Source: Osedax frankpressi (lineage: Eukaryota; Annelida; Polychaeta; Sabellida; Siboglinidae). From it: a stretch of 64,000 nt of DNA. Under the pieces are notes generated by a model, which saw only the letters and a list, made by a program, of their open reading frames with translations, ran no database searches and was not told the DNA's origin. The position numbers and the translations under genes were made by a program. This document shows, one piece after another, positions 13,001-23,200 of the stretch; positions within the stretch are counted from its first letter, which is position 1, and every line of letters begins with the position of its first letter. The stretch covers positions 6,303,750 to 6,367,749 of the forward strand of contig OZ038315.1 in NCBI GenBank assembly GCA_964035775.1, given 5' to 3'.

Positions 13001-16000
13001 ATTAGCACATGTATTAGCACACGTATTAGCACATGTATTAGCACACGTATTAGCACACGTATTAGCACACGTATTAGCACACGTATTAGCACACGTATTA
13101 GCACATGTATTAGCACATGTATTAGCATACGTATTAGCACACGTATTAGCACACGTATTAGCACACGTATTAGCACACGTATTAGCACACGTATTAGCAC
13201 ATGTATTAGCACATGTATTAGCATACGTATTAGCACACGTATTAGCACACGTATTAGCACATGTATTAGCACACGAATTAGCACACGTATTAGCACATGT
13301 ATTAGCACACGAATTAGCACACGTACAACATTTAATCTTAAATTATTTTCTGAACGCAGTAAATACTATTTCATATAAATATATATATATAATGCCTATA
13401 TACTAATTCATTTCACGCTCAGTTCTAAAACCATGTTGAAATTGGAGTCTGGAGAAATAAAGGCTGAGATCGAAAAGGCTGCTTCGAATACAGTCAACAG
13501 CTCCGTTGACGAACTCACAAGTTAGTGGGTTATATAATGTTTGTTTAAGAAAACGCAATGTAAGTGCTAACATAAATAGGGTATTGTTTGTAAATTTAAA
13601 TTGTAAATTGTTATCATGACGTGCGTTGTCCAGTCTTTTGCAAAAGGATGAGAGGAGACGACTATGGAGATAATGAAGACGATCAAGCCAGACAGATTGA
13701 GAACAAGAGGAAACGTGATTTGACCTTCTCCGGAACCTGCGAAATAGATAACAATGCCCCTATTGTCATGAATATTGCTGTGAGTAACGAATACCGAGTG
13801 TATCATATGAATTTAATAGTAAATGAAATAAAGTAATTTTTGAATAGTTTATTATAAAATGTAATTATAAAAATCAGAAACTGTTAATTTAATCAGAATA
13901 ATAATTTCTACATATAAATAAATGTATTTAATCATATTTAGGCCTTTAAAGTTTAAAATATTATTTAATGTAATAATATTTAATATATAGACTGCCAGCC
14001 TTAAAAACATTGCAATTATTAACTGTGATAATATTTAATATATAATATTGAATTTCAATCCTATTTTGAATGCAGAATGCTAAAAATCTAATGATTTTAA
14101 CTCCAGCTGAGAAAATAATTAAAGAAGCTAAACTTAAAGATAAATTCCCCGTTTCTACAGGTTTATGGTTTATGGACTTGTTGAATGTTAAGTCATATCA
14201 CTTTTATGTACGCAGCTTTTGTAAACATATAATACATATTAAATGATGATTGCAATCACTTTATTATTGTAATCTTTAGGTTTTATTTGTTATTTATTTT
14301 CTTAATCTTCAATATCCAGTAATCTATTATTAATTCTAACAAATATATATAGATAACTACAAGTCTATCAAATAATGTTCTTCATAATTTACTAATTTAT
14401 GTTTTATTAAAACTGTTTTCACTACTAAAGGCGGAAATCACACTAAACAACTCAACGAGTGGGTAACTGTTGAACCTACAAAAGGTTTTTATATTTTAAT
14501 TATCAATCATCATCATCGCGCAATATTCAATATTGTAATACAGCTGATGAATACAAACTGAGAGCGCAGGATAGAAAATACAGCCTTCCTTCAAACACTA
14601 ATAAAACTCAGCCCACAACTTCTACTGTTCACCAAAAGGTTTGTAGTTAAATTAATTTTATAGAATTGTATTGTTAATCATTGTATGGATAACAATTGTA
14701 TTGTTAAGCATTGTATTCAATATAAACAATTAGCAACTATTCATACCACATATGCGTAAAACTATATTGATTTTAAGAAGCAATCTAATGATAACGTGGG
14801 AGATTTAATTGGAAGGCGAGTGGAGGCGTTGAATTCTCTGAAATCGAATCCCGCAGACGGAGCCACAATAAATTCCGTTAAAGCTGTTCAAGAGGGTGTT
14901 GGTATCTATGAATCAAATTATTTGTATATTTACAGTTATAATTATAAACATCTACGTTTTATTATATCGCCATGACAACAATTGTTATAATTAATGAAAG
15001 ATAACAATTTTTTAATTCAATTTATTTTTGTTTATTATCTAGCAACTGTAATTCCACGAGTAAACTTCAAAGCATCGAATTCAATAGATTCAAAATTGGG
15101 TATCCGCGCAGAAACATAAAATTGAACAAGATAATTTTGGTGTTTTCACTGGTCAATCAAGTCGAATTGTTGATTCTAGTATGTGCAATATTAATGGCCC
15201 ACAGGCATGGGCACATAAGGTACACATATTTATCTGCAAAGATGTTTGAATTGAACTCTATTTGAGAACATTATTGCATCTAGTTTAACTTAATTTTGTT
15301 TATCTCATTATTTGAATTTATTCTTATATTTTATGCCTACATTATATTTTTAATAGAATCCAGTTCCGATTTGTATAAATATTTAATATATATTTCTTTT
15401 TACAGGATTCAGACTAAAACTATAGGAGAAAATGATAGCAAGTGCATTATGGATAATTTACTACAGAAATCTATGGTATTTCTTGTAAATATCATAGATT
15501 TCTGTTGTAAACCATTAATATATCATTGGAAATTGCTTACAATGATATATTATTTTTCATAAGCTATTGATAAAGTCACATATACATATAAACAATTATA
15601 TATATATATATCTAACCATATATATGTATTTGTTTTCCTATGTAGACTTTATTATTATCTTATGAAAATAATGCACTTTGCAACCATTAAAACCACTATG
15701 ATCTTTTATTCATTCGATATCCACATAAACCCTCCTAATATCTGATATTCGTAGCGATATAAATAACTAATCGAATCTCCTATACCTAGATATTGCGACC
15801 CATTTAACCTATGACCCCTATTATCGGGATGACCTCTACTAGGACATGTTCAATAACGCGGCACCTGTGCAATCGTGCATCGGGATGAGTCTGATGGCGA
15901 AGATGGGATGGAAAAGTGGCGAAGGACTCGGTAAAAACAACAATGGTACCATTGACCCGCTCAGCGTCGATATCAAGATGAACCGAAGAGGTCATAAGAG

Positions 16001-16640
16001 CTTTGTATAACTGATGACATAGAGAACCACTTTTGAGGTCACTCATTGTACTTCATATTTCTAGAAGTTTATTTTAGGTACTACGAAATAAAAGATGTCT
16101 GTGAATTACAAACTCGAAATTTATAATATAAATACTTTAGGAGTCTTATCGAAGTTAAACTTTTTAGGATTACAGTCATTTGCAGAACCACCGGCTTCAA
16201 AAGACTTTCACAAGAAAGGATCCGGAAGTAATGGAGGCCCAAGTTAGTTAAATATGTAAACAAATTTGGGAAAAACTCTTTTATACCAGAAGTGTAAACC
16301 AGATCCTAAACGTTGATTAACCTCGATCTCAAGTGGCGTGCAGTAGACAACCCGTTGCCATTGTGAACGACTTCTGTATCAAAAGGTCAATGGGTCCCGC
16401 CAACTACAATCTAGTCAGTGAAACTGGTCCTTCTCATAACAAATGCTTTCTCTTCAAGGTATTTAAAGTATCATAAATGTGTTCATTAATTATTTCATAA
16501 CTACTATTTTTTATTGAGTATTGTTGCATTTTCAGGTCGTAGTCAATGGGCACAGCTATCAACCAGCATCTGGAAATAAATCAAAGAAACAAGCAAAAGC
16601 AGACGCTGCATCTGTTTTCATTGAAGCCAATAATTTATAA
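7097..16640 (+). CDS. SON: SON-like nuclear-speckle splicing cofactor (RS, G-patch, dsRBD)
   Basis: Sixteen inferred exons: 7097-7472, 7709-8404, 9326-9475, 9623-9763, 10132-10453, 13423-13520, 13634-13779, 14076-14160, 14431-14484, 14544-14638, 14778-14895, 15043-15219, 15843-15990, 16168-16242, 16334-16458, 16536-16640. The product is about 970 residues (human 2426, fly about 870). Domains in order: acidic N-terminus; a Lys block ([20 protein letters not shown]) like vertebrate SON; KYKSRSP repeats; an RS domain with HRRSRSRS repeats; the conserved segment FPVSTG...EWVTVEP (human FPVSSG...EWVPVEK); VFTGQ...PQAWAHK; a G-patch ([20 protein letters not shown]); and a C-terminal dsRBD ([20 protein letters not shown]). 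SON organises nuclear speckles and helps splice weak sites. Exon 12 is one base out of phase as read (see finding). The start is the first ATG of a long frame. Confidence 0.92.
7984..8056 (+). repeat. Coding repeat KYKSRSP in SON exon 2
   Basis: A 21-nt coding unit repeated about three times, giving [18 protein letters not shown]. It is a small RS-type repeat upstream of the main RS domain. Confidence 0.8.
9985..10074. repeat. 15-bp repeat CAGCTATTATATCAC
   Basis: Six near-identical copies in the SON intron about 55 bp before the RS-domain exon. Each copy contains an AG within CCAGC. Confidence 0.9.
10233..10335 (+). repeat. RS-domain coding repeat in SON exon 5
   Basis: A 24-nt unit containing CATCGCAGATCTAGGTCG is repeated about four times in frame and encodes HRRSRSRS. 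Copies are almost identical at the DNA level, so the expansion is recent or homogenised. The following 100 nt continue with diverged RS dipeptides. Confidence 0.9.
10454..12378. other. SON intron 5, AT-rich part
   Basis: About 1.9 kb of intron with very high A+T, including TA-dinucleotide stretches near 11000-11070. I see no exon, RNA gene or mobile element. Short open frames (for example around 12014-12289) have no protein-like composition. Confidence 0.6.
12379..13326. repeat. 12-bp minisatellite ATTAGCACAYGT in SON intron 5
   Basis: About 79 copies of a 12-bp unit that exists in two main forms, ATTAGCACACGT and ATTAGCACATGT. Because 12 is a multiple of three, long frames stay open on both strands (IST-C/R and LI-R/H-V repeats); these are artefacts of the array. 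It ends about 96 bp before SON exon 6. Confidence 0.97.
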
Positions 16641-16645
16641 ATAAA
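16640..16645 (+). terminator. Candidate SON polyadenylation signal overlapping the stop codon
   Basis: AATAAA at 16640-16645 shares its first A with the last base of the SON stop TAA (16638-16640). If used, the 3' UTR would be only about 10-30 nt. Other AATAAA-like words occur further downstream. Confidence 0.4.
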
Positions 16646-17604
16646 ACACAGTTGATTTTATTAATTATTTATTATTTATAAATCTATTCTATATATAAAT
16701 ACTTATATACACAACTGCCACCGAATAACAAATATACAAAAACAATAGATGTGATTGAACAATAGATATTCAATCACATGTTAATGATTTCTATTGGTAA
16801 TTAATGAAATTCATTTTATTTTCATCGTTTGATTCGCAGTTTTCATTAAATTATTATTTCATTAGTAAATTTCTTATCTTGGTAAGATTCATTAGCTCTT
16901 TTGATGTTCTTGGGATTTCCACTTCAAATCTTTAATAATCCATTGTTGATTATCATTTTCATTACATTTTTCTGAGAAAATTAAAGAATTACAATTTAAT
17001 TTATACAGTGAAATTTAACAGCGAATGTATTATCACATTTCATCACAAACCGAGTCTGACATTTTTTCCATTCTGAGTCAAACACTTATTAGTAGCAATA
17101 TGTCGTATGCTAAGGGTCTACAGGTGGAAAAATCGGTTAAAACTACAATGAATAATTAGAATAGAAAAACTTAATTAGTTTAAAGTTAATTGTAACAATT
17201 TATATGCAGTTATAAATGGAGTAAATTTAAGTTATTAATTTAATTGTTAAATAAATGAATTGTTAAATAAAGTGATACCGGATATTGACACCACCACCGA
17301 CTGCTACCACCAATACCGGACATGGGTTCAGTTATAAATTAACATAGAGTGCCGTTACCATATTCTTGTAATTTCAAAGATACACCGATAGTAGGAATAC
17401 ATTTAATATTAAAATTACTGAAATAACGAATGATGAGGAGACATGTAAAAAGCCAAATAGTGAGATGGAGTTGGTTGGGAGAACGAGGAAATTATAAATA
17501 ATGAGGGATGAGGGAAAGAAACAAAGGAGTGATTGAGAGATATTAAGGTAAAGATTGTGAAAAAATAGATTAATAGGGTAGTAACCCAACACCTTCAGTT
17601 ACTC
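16646..17604. other. Spacer between convergent SON and GALNT
   Basis: About 1 kb of AT-rich sequence with no gene I can support. It lies between the SON 3' end and the minisatellite that forms the tail of GALNT, so the GALNT 3' UTR may reach into it. The open frame at 17374-17592 has no recognisable features. Confidence 0.5.
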
Positions 17605-20204
17605 ATTGATGAGATAGAGAGAGAGTGAGAAATAAGCCAACACCTACATGAGTGGATCGGTTAAGTGAGAGAGAGAGTGAGAGAAAGAGTGAGAAAGAAG
17701 CCAACACCTACATGAGTGGATCGGTTAAGTGAGAGAAAGAGTGAGAAAGAAGCCAACACCTACATGAGTGGATCGGTTAAGTGAGAGAAAGAGTGAGAAA
17801 GAAGCCAACACCTACATGAGTGGCTCGGTTAAGTGAGAGAAAGAGTGAGAAAGAAGCCAACACCTACATGAGTGGATCGGTTAAGTGAGAGAAAGAGTGA
17901 GAAAGAAGCCAACACCTACATGAGTGGCTCGGTTAAGTGAGAGAAAGAGTGAGAAAGAAGCCAACACCTACATGAGTGGATCGGTTAAGTGAGAGAAAGA
18001 GTGAGAGAAAGAGTGAGAAAGAAGCCAACACCTACATGAGTGGATCGGTTAAGTGAGAGAAAGAGTGAGAAAGAAGCCAACACCTACATGAGTGGATCGG
18101 TTAAGTGAGAGAAAGAGTGAGAAAGAAGCCAACACCTACATGAGTGGATCGGTTAAGTGAGAGAAAGAGTGAGAAAGAAGCCAACACCTACATGAGTGGC
18201 TCGGTTAAGTGAGAGAAAGAGTGAGAAAGAAGCCAACACCTACATGAGTGGATCAGTTAAGTGAGAGAAAGAGTGAGAAAGAAGCCAACACCTACATGAG
18301 TGGATCGGTTAAGTGAGAGAAAGAGTGAGAAAGAAGCCAACACCTACATGAGTGGCTCGGTTAAGTGAGAAAAAGAGTGAGAAAGAAGCCAACACCTACA
18401 TGAGTGGCTCGGTTAAGTGAGAGAAAGAGTGAGAAAGAGAGTGAGAAAGAAGCCAACACCTACATGAGTGGCTCGGTTAAGTGAGAGAAAGAGTGAGAAA
18501 GAGAGTGAGAAAGAAGCCAACACCTACATGAGTGGATCGGTTAAGTGAGAGAAAGAGTGAGAAAGAGAGTGAGAAAGAAGCCAACACCTACATGAGTGGA
18601 TCGGTTAAGTGAGAAAAAGAGTGAGAAAGAAGCCAACATCTACATGAGTGGCTCGGTTAAGTGAGAGAAAGAGTGAGAAAGAGAGTGAGAAAGAAGCCAA
18701 CACCTACATAAGTGGCTCGTTTAAGTGAGAGAGAGAGTGAGAAAGAAGCCAACACCTACATGAGTGGCTCGGTTAAGTGAGAGAAAGAGTGAGAAAGAAG
18801 CCAACACCTACATGAGTGGCTCGGTTAAGTGAGAGAAAGAGTGAGAGAAAGAGTGAGAAAGAAGCCAACACCTACATGAGTGGATCGGTTAAGTGAGAGA
18901 AAGAGTGAGAGAAAGAGTGAGAAAGAAGCCAACACCTACATGAGTGGCTCGGTTAAGTGAGAGAAAGAGTGAGAAAGAAGCCAACACCTACATGAGTGGA
19001 TCGGTTAAGTGAGAGAAAGAGTGAGAGAAAGAGTGAGAAAGAAGCCAACACCTACATGAGTGGATCGGTTAAGTGAGAGAAAGAGTGAGAGAAAGAGTGA
19101 GAAAGAAGCCAACACCTACATGAGTGGCTCGGTTAAGTGAGAGAAAGAGTGAGAGAAAGAGTGAGAAAGAAGCCAACACCTACATGAGTGGATCGGTTAA
19201 GTGAGAGAAAGAGTGAGAAAGAAGCCAACACCTACATGAGTGGATCGGTTAAGTGAGAGAAAGAGTGAGAAAGAAGCCAACACCTACATGAGTGGCTCGG
19301 TTAAGTGAGAGAAAGAGTGAGAAAGAAGCCAACACCTACATGAGTGGATCGGTTAAGTGAGAGAAAGAGTGAGAGAAAGAGTGAGAAAGAAGCCAACACC
19401 TACATGAGTGGCTCAGTTAAGTGAGAGAAAGAGTGAGAAAGAAGCCAACACCTACATGAGTGGATCGGTTAAGTGAGAGAAAGAGTGAGAAAGAAGCCAA
19501 CACCTACATGAGTGGATCGGTTAAGTGAGAGAAAGAGTGAGAGAAAGAGTGAGAAAGAAGCCAACACCTACATGAGTGGCTCAGTTAAGTGAGAGAAAGA
19601 GTGAGAAAGAAGCCAACACCTACATGAGTGGATCGGTTAAGTGAGAGAACGAAAGAAGCCAACACCTACATGAGTGGATCGGTTAAGTGAGAGAAAGAGT
19701 GAGAAAGAAGCCAACACCTACATGAGTGGATCGGTTAAGTGAGAGAGAGAGTGAGAGAAAGAAGCCAACACCTACATGAGTGGCTCGGTTAAGTGAGAGA
19801 AAGAGAGTGAGAAAGAAGCCAACACCTACATGAGTGGCTCGGTTAAGTGAGAGAAAGAGTGAGAAAGAGAGTGAGAAAGAAGCCAACACCTACATGAGTG
19901 GATCGGTTAAGTGAGAGAGAGAGTGAGAGAAAGAGTGAGAAAGAGAGTGAGAAAGAAGCCAACACCTACATGAGTGGATCGGTTAAGTGAGAGAAAGAAA
20001 GAAGCCAACACCTACATGAGTGGATCGGTTAAGTGAGAGAAAGAGTGAGAAAGAAGCCAACACCTACATGAGTGGATCGGTTAAGTGAGAGAAAGAGTGA
20101 GAGAAAGAAGCCAACACCTACATGAGTGGATCGGTTAAGTGAGAGAAAGAGTGAGAAAGAAGCCAACACCTACATGAGTGGATCGGTTAAGTGAGAGACC
20201 CCAG
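17605..20204. repeat. About 52-bp minisatellite at the GALNT C-terminus
   Basis: Around 45-50 copies of a unit with CCAACACCTACATGAGTGG and CGGTTAAGTGAGAG followed by a GAGAAAGAGTGAGAAAGAAG purine stretch. Unit length varies by insertion of extra GAGAGAAAGAGT blocks. On the GALNT sense strand each unit is a pyrimidine tract followed by CACTTAACCGATCC. The array starts directly after the last recognisable lectin codons of GALNT. Its first unit or so is read as protein, and the stop is TAA in ACTTAACC. Confidence 0.95.
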
Positions 20205-23200
20205 CGTTGTTGTGAATTCACTGTCGCCGGATAACACGGGAACAGGTAAGGTGTCGGCTTCTGACCGTCGACGCAGAAGTCCGAGTTACGCCAGAGTCCG
20301 CCGGTCCGACTGATTAAGAAAGCCTGTGCTACGACGCGAGAACGATCAGGTGACCTCACTCTACGTGTTACAAAGTGAGTTGTACGTCCTTCTCTACACT
20401 CGCTCTCTACTTGGAACTCGGCAATCATATCGGGTGACTTCTACGTCCGTTGACAATAAGAATAAAACATTTAAAAGTATTTCCGCTTACAAAATTTGAT
20501 GTAGCGAAATTTCTCTGTTCCTAGCAGACTATAATATACGTTGCTATTCAGAGATGGAGGAGTTTGAAAGTTGGTTGCGTAGATGATGCGGTGGTGGCCG
20601 TAGGTGGTGGTGGTGGTGGTGGTGGTGGTGGTGGTGGTGCCGGTGGTGGTGGTGGTTAAGTTAAAGTATATAACACCTTGTGGTTGTATGCCCACTTATC
20701 CAAAGCGTAACGATACTGTCCGAAGTTCACGGCTCCTTCCTGAACTACGATTGCCAAGTCGTCGGATTGAATCGCCAGGTTCGACGTATACACAAACAAC
20801 TAAAGTCAGTAATTGTATAGGGTGCATGTAAAAAGTAATTGTATAGGGTGCGTGTAAAAAGTAATTGTATAGGGTGCTTGTAAAAAGTAATTGTATAGGG
20901 TGCTTGTAAAAAGTAATTGTATAGAGTGCGTGTAAAAAGTAATTGTATAGAGTGCGTGTAAAAAGTAATTGTATAGAGTGCGAGTAAAAAGTAATTGTAT
21001 AAAGTGCGTGTAAAAAGTAATTGTATAGAGTGCGTGTAAAAAGTAATTGTATGGAGAGCATGTAAAAAGTAATTGTATGGAGTGCATGTAAAAAGTAATT
21101 GTATAGAGTGCGTGTAAAAAGTAATTGTATGGAGAGCATGTAAAAAGTAATTGTATGGAGTGTATGTAAAAAGTAATTGTATGGAGTATGTAAAAAGTTC
21201 AATGGCATATATGTAGGCAGAAATGCGTCTTGGGGGTATTTAGATGATGATATTTATATATTGTTAGTAATCTGAATATTAACTAATTTTGTATATTATA
21301 TTCAATGTATATACATTGAATATAATATACAAAATTAGTTAATATTCAAATTATTATATAAATATTATAGGTCTAAGATCCTACTGATTAAACTACTTAA
21401 ACTATTAAACTACTTTAAGGTACTTTTGTTGATTATATTAATTGTTGATTAATTTTTTTTGACCTCATGTTGATTAATGAAAATAATATCGATATTATTA
21501 AAAAATACCAAATACATGAGTAAGCGATTATTTTGTAATCAAAATTACAGAACAAATATTTTGGTATTAATCACGTTTTTACATAAAAATGGTAGTAGAT
21601 GTTATAGTTAATATATGTTTTCAGGATACACATTATCACCTTATCATTAACTATCCATTTGTGCCCATCTTTTACGCTCTTCCATTTACATTTTTTCGTC
21701 GTTACTATAGTGATTTTAGTTTTTAACCCGATGACCTTGTTGGTCACCTTGCTTATGAGGCAGACGTCATTTTGTTGTAATTGACTGTCGTTGTTATATA
21801 ACCACATCTGCGACACGTGAATTATAAAGCAGTGCTAGTAAAACTCTAGTTTCTATATTTGTTTATAACTCGTGCTTTGGTATCTGTTAATTCTTATCAA
21901 ATAATATGTGCTTCGATATTTGATAAATAATGATATCAGCTTCAAATCAGTAAATTTAAATTTGTATAAAATATGTGAATAAAATATATATGTGTAAATA
22001 TAAATATATATATATATATTTAAAATATTTATATATAAAAAATAAGTGTATAAAAAAGGGAGTATGAAAAATTAGAAATATTATCTTGTGAAAAATTAAA
22101 TTCAATTTGAATATTTTCTATCAATAACTGGATCGATTAAATTTCATAGAATAACCGATAGAGAAAATGATGTACGAAGATAACCTGATTGCCTCCGGAA
22201 TTATGACATTTCATAACTGTCAGTGGTGTACCTGCCTTGTTGTTAAGCGTATCCATACACATATCACCTTTCTTTGTTCTGATCTGCAATTGTTATGCGT
22301 GTGTTTTAAGAATAGCACCATTGTGTCACGAGTTTATTAAAAGAAAGATTTTAATTTATTTTCATCGAATTCAAAATTGTACAACTTTTCACTTGAATAA
22401 TAATCTTTAGGAAATAGAAAATTGTTTCATATTATTTAATTGACATCTACACAAAAAATACTCCATTAAAACACATTATTTAAAATTATTCACAATAATC
22501 CTCCCACTTAAACTGTACCAGTAAGTATTTCTACTCAGACTCTCATTAAATGGTCTTCCAGCTACTAAATACACCTATTAAATACTATTAACTAACATCT
22601 CCGAGAGAAAGATAGTCAATTGGCATCTGCGATTCCGGATAAATGTTTTGTAAGTACCACTTGAAACTCTTGCATTTCAACTTTTCGCGAAGTTTTATCC
22701 TTTCCGAAATATCTCCCAAATCGGTGTGCAGTACGTCTGCATCAAAGTAATGAATTCTTATAATTTACAAAATATCATTTAAAAATATTTAATCGGATAG
22801 TTTTTAATTTTTAGGTAATGAACAAAATAAAAATACTACAATATCAACTACTCCGAGAAATTCTAGATAGACAATTCAATAGACAACACTAAAATTAGGA
22901 AATATTGAGATGATTTTTATGATTATCGCAACATTAAAACAAACGAGTATAAATCGAAATAATATAAAAATATCAACTACAACATAATATTGTCAAATTC
23001 TAGGACAATTGAATTCAACTGTGAGATTTGATATTCATTGGATACAAATCAGCCTTCAATGATTGTAATTAAATATATGAAACAGAAATAAACTGGCAAT
23101 TACTATATTAATACATTAACATGTCCCACTGAAAAACATAAACGATCATCTCAAAATCGTGATTAACTTGTACAGAAGGTGGAGCCACCTCGTTTATAAC

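Noticed and set aside
12365-13378. Long open frames over the ATTAGCACAYGT array on both strands
   Set aside because: Unit length is a multiple of three and lacks stops; the array is inside a SON intron and gives only IST-x or LI-x repeats.
15296-15562. Possible extra SON exon after TTTTTACAG at 15406
   Set aside because: Phase does not fit, and joining exon 12 (PQAWAHK) directly to 15843 (DMFNNAAPV) reproduces the SON family order without it.
17605-20204. CRISPR-like array
   Set aside because: Units are contiguous with no unique spacers, and the DNA is eukaryotic; it is a minisatellite. The same holds for the other arrays.
20604-20831. Poly-Val frame over the GGT repeat
   Set aside because: Simple-sequence artefact in an intron.
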